NCBI GenBank assembly: GCA_963696505.1
Contig: CAVOKN010000023.1
Coordinates: 1-64,000, forward strand
Reading direction: 5' to 3'
Origin: CAVOKN01 sp963696505
GTDB lineage: Bacteria > Pseudomonadota > Gammaproteobacteria > Burkholderiales > Rhodocyclaceae
DNA length: 64,000 bases
Positions 1 to 9,168 of this stretch are shown here, piece after piece. The notes beneath the pieces are model-generated. The model was not told where the DNA came from and did no database searches. It worked only from the letters and a program-made list of their open reading frames with translations. The translations under genes and the position numbers were made by a program. Numbering within the stretch: position 1 is the stretch's first letter; each line of letters starts with the position of its first letter.

Positions 1-1170
1 GTAGGTGTGCTGGCCTACTTCGTCTTCGTCGCTCCGGCGAGCCCCGCGCCGCTCGCCGCCGCGGTGGAGCTCGGTGTGGTGCTGGCGCTGGCGGGCCTCA
101 GCCTGCACCTTGGGGTCCTGCGTCCCATTCTGGCGGCGCGCGCGGCGCTGCGTCCGATGCTGCCGGAGGCCGCGCCCGGCGCCGATCCACTGGCGCAGAT
201 CACCAGCGACATGGCGACTGCTGGGCGGCTGATCGAAGATCAGCGCGGTGCGCTGGAGCGCAGCGCCCGAGAGCGGGTGGCAAGCGCCGGGCAGCTGTCG
301 GTGAGCGAGGAACGCTATGCGCTCGCGTTGCGCAGCAGCAACGACGGATTGTGGGAATGGGACATCGAGCGCGGACTCGTCAGCCCGTCGCCGCGCTGGA
401 ACAGCATGCTCGGCCTGCCGCCGCAATGGCGCGGCACTGAGGCCGAGTGGTCGGCGCTGATCCATCCGGAGGACGCGCAATCCTGCCGCAGCGCCCTGGA
501 TGCCCATCTCGGCAACGAGGCGGACTGCTTCCAGCACCAGCACCGTCTGCGCCACAGCGACGGCAACTACCGCTGGGTACTGTCACGGGGCAGCCTCATC
601 CGCCATGCGAGCGGCAAGCCCTATCGCATGGTCGGCCTCGACACCGACGTCACGGCGCTCAAACGCATCGAGAGCGTGCTGCAGGAAATCATCGCCGGCA
701 CCTCCGGCACTTCCGGCGAGGCGTTCTTCAGTTCCCTGGTGCGCCACTTTGCCGCCGCCCTGAGCGTGCCGGTGGCCTTCATCACGGAATGCGTCGATCA
801 GCCGGCGACCCGCCTGCGCACCCTGGCCTTCTGGTGCGACGACCATTTCGACGACAACTTCGAGTACGGCCTGCCCGGCACCCCTTGTGAGACCGTCGTC
901 GGCGAAGGGCGTACCTGCTTTCTTCCCGCCGGCGTGGGCCGGCTGTTCCCCGTGGAAGCGGGCTACGAGGGCTATCTGGGCATACCGATCATAGGCAGCA
1001 GCGGCCGCGTCATCGGGCATCTGGCCTTCCTCGACCGCAAGCTGATGTCCGACGACATTCTTGTGGATGCCGTGTATCGCATCTTCACGTCCCGCGCCGC
1101 CGTCGAACTGGAGAAGAAGGCCGTCGAGCAGGAACTTGCCCGGCTGCGCCAGACTGCGCTGGTGGCCTGA
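1..1170 (+). CDS. PAS-GAF sensor protein, 5' end outside the window
   Basis: The frame is open from the first base, so the true start probably lies upstream; the first usable start inside the window is GTG at 7. Counting from there, about 45 N-terminal residues are hydrophobic (probably the last membrane segment). A PAS/PAC domain covers roughly residues 100-215 (WEWD, HPED and a GNYRW-like PAC signature), and a GAF domain about 225-370. The protein ends in a short helical tail with no histidine kinase, GGDEF or EAL domain, so any output domain would be on the missing N-terminal side or on a partner. It is probably a signal-sensing protein; the ligand cannot be told. It is followed directly by the RNase P RNA gene. 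Confidence 0.75.
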   Translation, partial: VGVLAYFVFVAPASPAPLAAAVELGVVLALAGLSLHLGVLRPILAARAALRPMLPEAAPGADPLAQITSDMATAGRLIEDQRGALERSARERVASAGQLSVSEERYALALRSSNDGLWEWDIERGLVSPSPRWNSMLGLPPQWRGTEAEWSALIHPEDAQSCRSALDAHLGNEADCFQHQHRLRHSDGNYRWVLSRGSLIRHASGKPYRMVGLDTDVTALKRIESVLQEIIAGTSGTSGEAFFSSLVRHFAAALSVPVAFITECVDQPATRLRTLAFWCDDHFDDNFEYGLPGTPCETVVGEGRTCFLPAGVGRLFPVEAGYEGYLGIPIIGSSGRVIGHLAFLDRKLMSDDILVDAVYRIFTSRAAVELEKKAVEQELARLRQTALVA

Positions 1171-1200
1171 CGCAGCGACGGGACGCCGGGCGGGCCGCGT

Positions 1201-1206
1201 TACAAT
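1201..1206 (+). promoter_or_regulatory. -10 box of rnpB
   Basis: TACAAT lies 6 bases before the predicted 5' end of the RNase P RNA, the right distance for a sigma70 -10 element. No good -35 hexamer is visible about 17 bp upstream. Confidence 0.5.
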
Positions 1207-1212
1207 TGCGTC

Positions 1213-1593
1213 GGAAGTCCGCCAGGCAGTCGCTGGACGCGTTTCGCGTCTGGAGGAAAGTCCGGGCCCCGCAGAGCAGGATGCCGGCTAACGGCCGGGC
1301 GCTATAAGTCTTCGGACAAAGGCGACGGAAAGTGGCACAGAAAACACACCGCCGATGGCCCCTCCCGGGGATCAGGCAAGGGTGAAAAGGCGAGGTAAGA
1401 GCTCACCGCAGGCGTGGCAACACGGCTGGCAGGCAAAACCCCATCCGGGGCAAGGCCAAATAGGGAAGCGATGGCGTGGCTCGCGCCGCTTCCGGGTAGG
1501 CTGCTAGAGCGCCGCGGTAACGCGGCGCCCAGAGGAATGACTGCCCGGCAACGATAAGTTGCCCGACAGAACCCGGCTTATCGGCGGACTTCC
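1213..1593 (+). ncRNA. rnpB: RNase P RNA, bacterial class A
   Basis: This is the catalytic RNA of RNase P, which trims tRNA 5' leaders. The ends pair perfectly over 11 bases (GGAAGTCCGCC with GGCGGACTTCC), forming helix P1. The universally conserved blocks are present in order: GAGGAAAGTCCGGGC near the 5' end, CCGCCGATGGCC, GATCAGGCAAGGGTGAAA, the GGTAAGAGCTCACCG hairpin, GGCAAGGCCAAATAGG, and ACAGAACCCGGCTTATCG at the 3' end. The length of about 381 nt fits class A. A TACAAT box precedes it. The ends were set from the P1 pairing. Confidence 0.96.
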
Positions 1594-1749
1594 AATTTCC
1601 CCGACAGGGCAGCGCCGTCGCTTTTCTCAGATTTAACATCCGAAATATCTTCTATCCCATTTATTTTGCGAGGATAATCGTGCTCGATTGGCACGCTGCA
1701 AGGCACTTCTAAGTCGTTGTCGCAGCGGAAAAATGCCCCTATTTCTCGC

Positions 1750-1778
1750 TTGACCGACCCCATTTCTTCCACTAAAGT
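1750..1778 (+). promoter_or_regulatory. Candidate promoter of the dcw cluster
   Basis: TTGACC at 1750-1755 is followed after 17 bp by TAAAGT at 1773-1778, which matches the sigma70 -10 consensus at four of six positions. The -10 overlaps the first MraZ box, which would let MraZ block RNA polymerase. The region from 1594 to here is AT-richer than its surroundings and holds no gene. Confidence 0.4.
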
Positions 1779-1801
1779 GGGACGGAGTGGATGATTGTGG
1801 G
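1777..1801 (+). promoter_or_regulatory. MraZ operator, three direct boxes
   Basis: GTGGG (1777-1781), GTGGA (1787-1791) and GTGGG (1797-1801) repeat with an exact 10-bp period and 5-bp spacers. This is the arrangement described for MraZ binding sites upstream of mraZ in other proteobacteria. The third box is also the left arm of a 7-bp inverted repeat (GTGGGAG 1797-1803, CTCCCAC 1808-1814), just upstream of the mraZ ribosome binding site. Confidence 0.75.
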
Positions 1802-1830
1802 AGACGCCTCCCACTAAATGGGGGATGGGG

Positions 1831-2274
1831 ATGTTTCTCGGGGCTGCGTCGCTGATTCTGGATGCGAAATCGCGCCTCGCCATCCCTGCGCGCCACCGGT
1901 CGGCCCTGGTCGCGGGTTCCGACGGTACGTTAGTACTCACTGGCCATCCCCATCACTGCCTCCTGATGTACCCGCTTCCGGCGTGGGGGCCGACCTGCGC
2001 CAAGGTGATGGAGAAGCCCAATCTCGATGCTGATTCCGCTGCCATGAAGCGCCTGCTGCTGGGCTATGCCCGGGAGGAGACGATGGATGCGGCCGGGCGC
2101 GTACTGGTGGCGCCGGAATTGAGGGACTGGGCGAAGCTGGACCGCCAGGTCTGGCTGGTGGGGCAGGGAACGCACTTCGAGTTGTGGTCGGACGAGGGCT
2201 GGAAGGCGCAGCAAAGCCGCATGGATGGCCTGGCCACCCAGACGCCGGGGGTTTTTGCCGACCTGGTGCTGTGA
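1831..2274 (+). CDS. mraZ: Transcriptional regulator MraZ
   Basis: MraZ is a ring-forming DNA-binding protein that represses its own dcw cluster. The 147-residue product has the two SpoVT/AbrB-like halves of the family, each with its DxxxR signature (DAKSRLAIPARHR near the N-terminus, DAAGRVLVAPELR in the second half). ATG 1831 is chosen because the family starts with MF(L/Q)GA and a GGGGG run lies about 6 bases upstream. ATG 1825 and TTG 1795 are in-frame alternatives, but the TTG start would place coding sequence over the operator. It is the first gene of the cluster, and its stop overlaps the start of rsmH. Confidence 0.93.
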   Translation: MFLGAASLILDAKSRLAIPARHRSALVAGSDGTLVLTGHPHHCLLMYPLPAWGPTCAKVMEKPNLDADSAAMKRLLLGYAREETMDAAGRVLVAPELRDWAKLDRQVWLVGQGTHFELWSDEGWKAQQSRMDGLATQTPGVFADLVL

Positions 2275-3197
2275 GCGTGCCGGCAAGCCACGCGACGGTG
2301 CTGCTGGAGCCGGCAGTGGCAGCGCTGGCGGTGAAGCGGGACGGCGTCTATGTGGATGCCACCTTCGGCCGGGGCGGCCACAGCCGGGCAATCCTGGCGC
2401 GGCTCGGACCGGGGGGGCGCCTGCTGGCGCTGGACCGGGATCCACAGGCGGTGGATGAGGGCCGGGGGATCGCCGACCAGCGTTTCGCCGTCGAGCACGC
2501 CTCCTTCGGGCGGCTGGCCGAGGTGCTGGCGACGCGGGGGCTGGGGCAGCTGGACGGTGTGCTGCTGGATCTGGGGGTGTCCTCGCCCCAGTTGGACGAG
2601 GGCGGGCGCGGTTTCAGTTTCAGGCTCGATGCGCCCCTGGACATGCGCATGGATACGACGCGCGGCGAAACGGCAGCCCAGTGGCTGGCGCGGGCGACGC
2701 AACAAGAGCTGGCGGAGGTTATCAGGGACTATGGCGAAGAACGGTTTGCTCCAGCGGTTGCAAAGGCGATTGTTGCTGCTCGGGCAGGGCAACCTGTTGC
2801 ACGCACAGGGGAGCTTGCCTCTCTCGTGGAAAAAGCCGTCCGTACGCGCGAGCCGGGGCAGCATCCGGCGACGCGCACCTTTCAGGCTCTACGGATTTTC
2901 GTCAATCAGGAACTTGAGGAACTTGCCCTAGTGCTGCCCCAGGCCCTGGAAGCGCTGGCGCCCGGCGGACGGCTGGTGGTCATCAGCTTCCACTCACTCG
3001 AAGACCGCATCGTCAAGCGCTTCCTGCGCGACGCGGCGCAGCCCGGCCGGCTGCCGGTACGGCTGCCGCTGCGCGCCGATCAGTTGCCGCCGCCGCGCCT
3101 GCGCCTGGTCGCCAAGGCGCAACGCCCCGATGCCGCCGAGGTGACGCGCAACCCCCGCGCGCGCAGCGCGGTGATGCGGGTCGCGGAGAAGCTCTGA
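2271..3197 (+). CDS. rsmH: 16S rRNA (cytosine-1402-N4)-methyltransferase RsmH
   Basis: RsmH methylates N4 of C1402 in the decoding centre of 16S rRNA, using S-adenosylmethionine. The SAM-binding motif VDATFGRGGHS lies near residue 30, and LDLGVSSPQLD, SFHSLEDRIVK and the C-terminal NPRARSA motif are present. The 308 residues match the usual family length (about 313). The chosen GTG start at 2271 overlaps the mraZ stop as GTGA. This gives the typical N-terminus (VPASHATVLLEP), whereas an upstream in-frame GTG would add about 29 unrelated residues. Confidence 0.95.
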   Translation: MSVPASHATVLLEPAVAALAVKRDGVYVDATFGRGGHSRAILARLGPGGRLLALDRDPQAVDEGRGIADQRFAVEHASFGRLAEVLATRGLGQLDGVLLDLGVSSPQLDEGGRGFSFRLDAPLDMRMDTTRGETAAQWLARATQQELAEVIRDYGEERFAPAVAKAIVAARAGQPVARTGELASLVEKAVRTREPGQHPATRTFQALRIFVNQELEELALVLPQALEALAPGGRLVVISFHSLEDRIVKRFLRDAAQPGRLPVRLPLRADQLPPPRLRLVAKAQRPDAAEVTRNPRARSAVMRVAEKL

Positions 3198-3198
3198 G

Positions 3199-3474
3199 AT
3201 GAGCCGGGTGAACGTCCTGCTGGTCCTGCTGCTGCTGGCCTGCGCCCTGGGTGTGGTCGCCGCCCAGCACAAGGCACGCCGGCTCTACACCGAGATCGAA
3301 CGCGAGCAGGAGCGCATGCGCCAACTGGAAATCGAGTGGGGGCAGTTGCAGCTCGAAGCGGGCACCTGGGCGGCCCATGCCCGGATCGAAAAAATCGCCC
3401 GCGAACGCCTGCGCATGCAGGCGCCCCAGCCCGGCCAGGTTCTGGTGGTTGAAACCGCGGGTGCGCACAAGTGA
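3199..3474 (+). CDS. ftsL: Cell division protein FtsL
   Basis: A 91-residue bitopic membrane protein of the divisome. It has a short cytoplasmic N-terminus, one membrane segment at about residues 5-22 (VLLVLLLLACALGVVAA), then a periplasmic helix rich in Glu and Arg that fits the coiled coil pairing with FtsB in the FtsQLB complex. Sequence identity in this family is low, so the call rests on size, topology and position between rsmH and ftsI. Its stop overlaps the ftsI start. Confidence 0.9.
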   Translation: MSRVNVLLVLLLLACALGVVAAQHKARRLYTEIEREQERMRQLEIEWGQLQLEAGTWAAHARIEKIARERLRMQAPQPGQVLVVETAGAHK

Positions 3475-5195
3475 AGTTCGCCCACAGCCCGCTGCTCGCA
3501 CAACAGGTGCCGCCCGGCCGGGGACGCTTCGTGCTGCTCCTGTTGCTGCTCGGCTTCGCGGCGCTCGCCGCGCGAGCTGTGTACCTTCAGGCGGTGCACC
3601 ACGATTTCCTGCAGCAGAAGGGGGAGTCGCGCTTTTCGCGCGTGATCGAAGTGCCAGCGACCCGCGGCCGGGTTCTCGATCGTCATGGTGACGTGCTGGC
3701 GATCTCGACGCCGGTGAGGTCAGTGGCGGCGAATCCCGATGCCGTCGCTCTGACGCCCGCCCAGGCACGCCAGCTCGCCCAGTTGCTGGAAATGGACGTG
3801 CGCGAACTCAACCGCAAGCTGGCGTCGGAGAGCGACTTCGTCTTCGTCAAGCGGCAGATTCCGCCCGACACGGCGCAGAAGGTCGCGGACCTGAAGCTGC
3901 CGGGCATCCGGCAGGAGCCCGAATACCGGCGCTACTACCCCTCTGCCGAGGTGGCGGCCCACGTTCTCGGCTTCACCGGCGCGGACGATCTCGGCCAGGA
4001 GGGCGTCGAGCTCGCCTACGAGAAGATACTCGCTGGCAAGCCGGGCAGCCGTCGCGTCATCAGGGACCGGCGCGGCCAGATCGTCGAGGATTCGGAAAGC
4101 ATTCGTCAGCCGCAGGACGGGCGCGATGTGCTGCTCGCCATCGACTCGAAACTCCAGTACATGGCGCACATGGCCTTGCGCCAAGCGGTGGCCGAGCACC
4201 GCGCCAAGGCCGGCAGCATCGTCGTGCTGGATCCGCGCAGCGGCGAGATCCTCGCCCTGGCCAACCTGCCGGCCTACAACCCCAACAACCGGGTCAAGCT
4301 CTCTGGCGCCCAACTGCGCAATCGCGCGCTGACCGACACCTTCGAACCGGGCTCCACCTTCAAGCCGTTCACCGCCGCGCTGGCGCTGGACCAGGGCAGG
4401 TTCCGGCCCGAGACCCAGATCCAGACCGCGCCCGGCCGCATGAGCATCGGCAACTCGACGATCACCGATGCCCATCCCCACGGCATCCTGACGGTGGCCG
4501 AAGTGGTGCAGAAATCGTCCAACGTCGGCACGGCGAAGATGGCCGCCACCCTGTCGTCCCACGACATGTGGCAGACCTTCGATGCCCTCGGCTTCGGAGC
4601 GGCGCCGGGTCTCGGATTTCCCGGCGAGGCGGCGGGTCGGCTGCGTCCCCACCGCAGCTGGCGGCCGATCGAGCAGGCCACCATGTCCTTCGGCTACGGC
4701 ATTTCGGTCAGCCTGATGCAGTTGGCCCACGCCTACACCGTGTTCGCCCGCGAAGGCGATCTCGTGCCGCTGACTTTGACGCGGATCGACTCGCCGCCGC
4801 CAGCCGGCAAGGCGGTTTTCACGCCGCGGACCGCGCGGCAGATGCGCGCCATGCTCGAAATGGCGACGCAGGCCGGCGGCACCGCGCCCAAGGCGCAGAT
4901 TCCCGGCTACCGCGTTGCCGGCAAGACCGGCACCGCGCGCAAGCTCGATGCCGGCAGCTATGTCGAGCGCTACGTCGCGTCCTTCGTTGGATTCGCGCCG
5001 GTGTCCGATCCGCGCCTGATCGTCGCGGTGATGATCGACGACCCCGCCGGCGACAAGTACTACGGCGGTGAAGTGGCGGCGCCGGCCTTCGCCCAGGTGA
5101 TGGGCGGCGCGCTGCGCGCCCTCGGCGTCAAGCCCGACGCGCCGCTCACGCCGCTGCAGGTGGCTCACCTGCCGCCGCTTCGGGAAGGGCTGTGA
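3471..5195 (+). CDS. ftsI: Septal peptidoglycan transpeptidase FtsI (PBP3)
   Basis: FtsI is the class B penicillin-binding protein that cross-links septal peptidoglycan together with FtsW. One N-terminal membrane anchor (residues about 20-40) is followed by the PBP dimerisation region and the transpeptidase domain. Catalytic motifs are visible: STFK with the nucleophile at Ser295, SSN starting at Ser349, and KTG starting at Lys485. The length of 574 is normal. The GTG start at 3471 overlaps the ftsL stop by 4 bases (GTGA). Confidence 0.96.
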   Translation: MKFAHSPLLAQQVPPGRGRFVLLLLLLGFAALAARAVYLQAVHHDFLQQKGESRFSRVIEVPATRGRVLDRHGDVLAISTPVRSVAANPDAVALTPAQARQLAQLLEMDVRELNRKLASESDFVFVKRQIPPDTAQKVADLKLPGIRQEPEYRRYYPSAEVAAHVLGFTGADDLGQEGVELAYEKILAGKPGSRRVIRDRRGQIVEDSESIRQPQDGRDVLLAIDSKLQYMAHMALRQAVAEHRAKAGSIVVLDPRSGEILALANLPAYNPNNRVKLSGAQLRNRALTDTFEPGSTFKPFTAALALDQGRFRPETQIQTAPGRMSIGNSTITDAHPHGILTVAEVVQKSSNVGTAKMAATLSSHDMWQTFDALGFGAAPGLGFPGEAAGRLRPHRSWRPIEQATMSFGYGISVSLMQLAHAYTVFAREGDLVPLTLTRIDSPPPAGKAVFTPRTARQMRAMLEMATQAGGTAPKAQIPGYRVAGKTGTARKLDAGSYVERYVASFVGFAPVSDPRLIVAVMIDDPAGDKYYGGEVAAPAFAQVMGGALRALGVKPDAPLTPLQVAHLPPLREGL

Positions 5196-6688
5196 GCCTC
5201 GCCATGGCCGAACAGATCCTTCGCCGACTCAATGCCAGCGGCATCGCGGTGCGCCGCCTCTGCGCCGACTCGCGCGCGGTGGTCCCCGGCGACGTGTTTC
5301 TCGCCTTCCCGGGCGCGCGCGCCGACGGCCGCCGCCACATCCGCGCCGCGGTGGAGAAGGGCGCCTCGGCCGTGCTGTGGGAGCGCGAGGGCCACGACTT
5401 CGACCCCGCGCTAGCCGTCGTCAACCTCGGCGTCGACGGCCTGCGCCAGGCGAGCGGCTGGCTCGCCCACCTGGTCCATGGCCGGCCGTCCGAAGCACTG
5501 TGGATGGCGGGAGTCACCGGCACCAACGGCAAGACTTCGGTGACGCAGTGGATCGCGCGCTGCCTCACCAACCTGGGCCGGCGCTGCGCCGTCGTCGGCA
5601 CCCTCGGCAACGGATTTCCGGGGGCGCTGGCGGAAAGCCCCAACACCACGCCCGATGCCCTCAGCCTGCATCGCGATCTGGCGAGCTACCTGGCCCAGGG
5701 CGCGCAGGCGGCGGCGATGGAGGTCTCGTCGATCGGCCTCGACCAGGGCCGGGTCGAGGGCGTGCAGTTCGACGTGGCGGTGTTCACCAACCTCACCCGC
5801 GACCATCTCGACTATCACGGCAGCATGGAGGCCTACGCCGCCGCCAAGGCGCGGTTGTTCGAGGCGCGGGAACTCGGGCACGCCGTGCTGAACCTCGACG
5901 ACGCCTTCGGCCGCGAACTGGCCAACCGCCTTTCCGGCAGCACGACGCAGCGCATCGGCTACACGCTTCAGTCGGCGGTAGTGGGCGTGGACATCGACCT
6001 GCTGCTGGCGGCGCGACGCGTAGCCGCGACCCCGACCGGGCTGCACTTCACCGCTGCCACGCCCTGGGGCGAGGCCCACGTTGACGCGCCGCTGGTGGGG
6101 CGATTCAACGTCTCCAACCTGCTCGCCGTGCTCGCCACGCTGCTGGCTTCGGGCGTGAGCCTCGCCGATGCCGAGGCGCAGCTCGCTCAGCTCGTGCCGC
6201 CGCCGGGACGCATGCAGATGCAGGGCGGCAGTGGGGAGCCGCTGGTGATCGTCGACTACGCCCACACCCCCGACGCCCTGGAACAGGCGCTGGCCGCGCT
6301 GCGGGAGACCGCCGAGGTGCGCGGCGGCAAGCTGGTCTGCGTGTTCGGCTGCGGCGGCGACCGCGATCCCGGCAAGCGGCCGCTGATGGGTGCGGCGGCC
6401 GCCAAACTTGCCGACAAGCTCATCGTCACCTCGGACAATCCGCGCAGCGAGAATCCCGATGCCATCATCGCCGAAGTGCTTGCCGGCGCCGGCTGCGACG
6501 CCGGTGCCCTGCGCGACCGCGCCGCCGCGATCGGGCAGGCCGTGGCGTGGGCGGCGGCGCAGGACGTGGTGCTGATCGCCGGCAAGGGCCACGAGCCCTA
6601 CCAGGAGATCCAGGGCCGGCGCCTGCCCTTCAGCGACCTCGACCACGCCGCCGCGGCGCTGATTCGCCGCCGGAGGACACAGCCGTGA
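5192..6688 (+). CDS. murE: UDP-MurNAc-L-Ala-D-Glu--meso-diaminopimelate ligase MurE
   Basis: MurE adds the third stem-peptide residue to the cytoplasmic peptidoglycan precursor. The ATP-binding loop GVTGTNGKTS is near residue 107. The DNPR motif (SDNPRSENPD), which marks ligases specific for meso-diaminopimelate rather than lysine, is present, and the C-terminus has the GKGHE motif. The 498 residues match the family. GTG 5192 overlaps the ftsI stop; ATG at 5204 is an alternative. Confidence 0.96.
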   Translation: MSLAMAEQILRRLNASGIAVRRLCADSRAVVPGDVFLAFPGARADGRRHIRAAVEKGASAVLWEREGHDFDPALAVVNLGVDGLRQASGWLAHLVHGRPSEALWMAGVTGTNGKTSVTQWIARCLTNLGRRCAVVGTLGNGFPGALAESPNTTPDALSLHRDLASYLAQGAQAAAMEVSSIGLDQGRVEGVQFDVAVFTNLTRDHLDYHGSMEAYAAAKARLFEARELGHAVLNLDDAFGRELANRLSGSTTQRIGYTLQSAVVGVDIDLLLAARRVAATPTGLHFTAATPWGEAHVDAPLVGRFNVSNLLAVLATLLASGVSLADAEAQLAQLVPPPGRMQMQGGSGEPLVIVDYAHTPDALEQALAALRETAEVRGGKLVCVFGCGGDRDPGKRPLMGAAAAKLADKLIVTSDNPRSENPDAIIAEVLAGAGCDAGALRDRAAAIGQAVAWAAAQDVVLIAGKGHEPYQEIQGRRLPFSDLDHAAAALIRRRRTQP

Positions 6689-8082
6689 TGCCCTTGGGCG
6701 ATGCCGCCGCCGCCACCTCCGGCGCCCTGCTCGGCGCCGACCGCGCCTTCACCGCCGTGTCCACCGACAGCCGCAGCATCGCCGCCGGCGAGCTCTTCGT
6801 CGCGCTGCGCGGCGGGAACTTCGACGGCCACCAGTTCGTCGCTGCGTCGCTGGAGCGCGGCGCGGCCGGGGCGATGGTGGAGCGCGCCTGGGCCGAAAGT
6901 CAGCCGCCGGCGAGCGGGTCGCTGATCGCCGTCGATGACACGCGGCTCGCCCTCGGCACGCTCGCCGGCCACTGGCGGCAGCGTTTCGTCCTGCCGCTGG
7001 TCGGCGTCACGGGAAGCAACGGCAAGACCACGGTGAAAGAGATGTGCGCCGCCATCCTGCGTGCCCAGGCAGCACAGGACGGCCACGACGCCGATGCGGT
7101 GCTTGCCACGCGGGGCAACCTCAACAATGACATCGGCGTTCCCCTGATGCTGTTGCGGCTCAACGCCGGACACCGCTGGGCGGTGATCGAAATGGGCATG
7201 AACCATCCCGGCGAGATCGCCTACCTCGCCGAGCTGGCAAGGCCGACGGTGGCGCTGGTCAACAACGCCCAGCACGCCCACCTCGAAGGCATGGGTTCCG
7301 TCGCCGAGGTGGCGCGGGAGAAGGGGTCGATCTACGGTGGCCTGGGTGTCGAAGGCGTGGCGGTGATCAATGCCGACGACGCCTTCGCCGACTACTGGCG
7401 CCGCCTCAATGCCGGTCGCCGGACGCTGACTTTCGGTCTCGACGCCCCCGCCGACATCCGCGCGACATGCGTCGGCCACGGTCTGGGCAGCGAACTCGAA
7501 CTGAATGCACCTCAAGGCTCGCTGCGGCTCAACCTCCGCGTTCCGGGGCGGCACAACGCGCGCAATGCCCTGGCGGCGGCGGCGGCGTGCCTCGCCGCCG
7601 GCGCGGGTCTCGATGCGGTGAAGGCGGGGCTGGAATCCTTCGGCGGCGTCAAGGGCCGGCTGCAGCGGCGCGCCTCGATCGGTGGCGCCACGCTGCTGGA
7701 CGACACCTACAACGCCAATCCGGACTCGTTGCGCGCCGCCATCGACGTGCTCGCCGCCACGCCGGGACGCAAGATCCTGGTGCTCGGCGACATGGGGGAG
7801 ATAGGCGAGCGCAGCGGCCAGTTTCACGACGAGATCGGCGGCTGCGCCAAGAGCCAGGGGATCGACCGGCTGTATGCCATCGGCGAGCTTGCGGAGCTGG
7901 CCGCGCGCAACTTCGGCAGCGGCGGCAGCCACTTCGCCGGCGTCGACGAACTCGTGGCAGCGCTCAGGCCCGAACTCGACGCCGACACCGTGGTGCTGGT
8001 GAAGGGCTCGCGCTTCATGCGCATGGAGCGCGTGGCCGATGCCATCGCACTGGACGAGGCGGGAGGCTCCCATGCTGCTTGA
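6688..8082 (+). CDS. murF: UDP-MurNAc-tripeptide--D-Ala-D-Ala ligase MurF
   Basis: MurF adds D-Ala-D-Ala to UDP-MurNAc-tripeptide, completing the precursor. Mur ligase features are clear: GSNGKTTVKEM as the ATP loop near residue 110, NNDIGVPLMLL, and the C-terminal VLGDMGEIG and VKGSRFMRMER blocks. The start is ATG 6688, whose A is the last base of the murE stop. GTG 6685 immediately before it is equally placed for the GGAGGA ribosome site at 6672-6677. The 464 residues fit the family. Confidence 0.95.
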   Translation: MPLGDAAAATSGALLGADRAFTAVSTDSRSIAAGELFVALRGGNFDGHQFVAASLERGAAGAMVERAWAESQPPASGSLIAVDDTRLALGTLAGHWRQRFVLPLVGVTGSNGKTTVKEMCAAILRAQAAQDGHDADAVLATRGNLNNDIGVPLMLLRLNAGHRWAVIEMGMNHPGEIAYLAELARPTVALVNNAQHAHLEGMGSVAEVAREKGSIYGGLGVEGVAVINADDAFADYWRRLNAGRRTLTFGLDAPADIRATCVGHGLGSELELNAPQGSLRLNLRVPGRHNARNALAAAAACLAAGAGLDAVKAGLESFGGVKGRLQRRASIGGATLLDDTYNANPDSLRAAIDVLAATPGRKILVLGDMGEIGERSGQFHDEIGGCAKSQGIDRLYAIGELAELAARNFGSGGSHFAGVDELVAALRPELDADTVVLVKGSRFMRMERVADAIALDEAGGSHAA

Positions 8083-9160
8083 ACTCGCCCAGTGGCTGGC
8101 GCAGGACATCCGCGCTTTCAACGTGTTCACCTACATCACGTTGCGCACCGTGCTGGCGGCGATGACGGCGCTGATCATCTCCTTCGTATTCGGCCCGCCG
8201 GTGATCCGTTGGCTGTCCGCCAGGAAGATCGGCCAGGCGGTGCGCGACGACGGCCCCAAGTCCCATCTCACCAAGGCCGGCACGCCGACCATGGGCGGCG
8301 CGCTGATCCTGATTTCCATCGGCGTCACCACGCTGCTGTGGGGCGACCTCGGCAACCGCTACCTTTGGCTGGTGCTGCTGGTGACGACGGGCTTCGGTGC
8401 GGTGGGCTGGGTGGACGACTGGCGCAAGGTGGTGCATCGCAACCCCAAGGGACTGCCGGCGCGCTGGAAGTTCTTCTGGCAGTCGCTGATCGGCCTGACC
8501 GCCGCGCTCTATCTTGCCGTGATCCCCAGCGTGCCGGCGGCCCAGGAACTGATCGTCCCCTTCTTGAAGACCTTCAGCTATCCCCTCGGCGCCTTCGGTT
8601 TCGCCGTGCTGACCTACCTGGTGATCGTCGGCAGCAGCAACGCGGTGAACCTCACCGACGGGCTGGACGGTCTAGCAATCATGCCGGCGGCGATGGTCGG
8701 CGGGGCGCTGGCAATTTTCGCCTACGTCGCGGGCCATGCAGTGTTCTCGCGCTACCTCGGCGTGCCCCACATCCCCGGCGCGGGCGAACTGGCGGTGTTC
8801 TGCGGCGCGCTGGGCGGCGCCGCGCTCGGTTTCCTCTGGTTCAACGCCTACCCGGCGGAGGTGTTCATGGGCGACGTCGGCGCGCTCGCCCTGGGCGCGG
8901 CGCTGGGCACGGTGGCCGTCGTGGTGCGCCAGGAAGTGGTGCTGTTCATCATGGGTGGGCTGTTCGTCGCCGAGACGCTGTCGGTGATGGTGCAGGTGCT
9001 GTACTTCAAGTGGTCGGGGGGCAGGCGCATCTTCCGCATGGCGCCGCTGCACCACCACTACGAACTCGGCGGCTGGAAGGAGACCCAGGTGGTGGTGCGC
9101 TTCTGGATCATCACCATCCTGCTGGTGCTGTTCGGCCTTTCCACTCTGAAGCTGCGGTGA
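8072..9160 (+). CDS. mraY: Phospho-N-acetylmuramoyl-pentapeptide transferase MraY
   Basis: MraY transfers phospho-MurNAc-pentapeptide to undecaprenyl phosphate, giving lipid I at the inner membrane. It is a polytopic protein of 362 residues with about ten hydrophobic segments. Signatures include KAGTPTMGG, VGWVDDWRK, NAVNLTDGLDGLA, NAYPAEVFMGDVG and the C-terminal APLHHHYELGGW. ATG 8072 lies 11 bases inside the end of murF, with GGGAGG upstream. Confidence 0.96.
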   Translation: MLLELAQWLAQDIRAFNVFTYITLRTVLAAMTALIISFVFGPPVIRWLSARKIGQAVRDDGPKSHLTKAGTPTMGGALILISIGVTTLLWGDLGNRYLWLVLLVTTGFGAVGWVDDWRKVVHRNPKGLPARWKFFWQSLIGLTAALYLAVIPSVPAAQELIVPFLKTFSYPLGAFGFAVLTYLVIVGSSNAVNLTDGLDGLAIMPAAMVGGALAIFAYVAGHAVFSRYLGVPHIPGAGELAVFCGALGGAALGFLWFNAYPAEVFMGDVGALALGAALGTVAVVVRQEVVLFIMGGLFVAETLSVMVQVLYFKWSGGRRIFRMAPLHHHYELGGWKETQVVVRFWIITILLVLFGLSTLKLR

Positions 9161-9168
9161 CAGCCACC

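Noticed and set aside
1578..1940. A 120-codon antisense frame over the mraZ promoter
   Set aside because: It runs across the RNase P 3' end, the promoter and mraZ, with no domain and no ribosome site.
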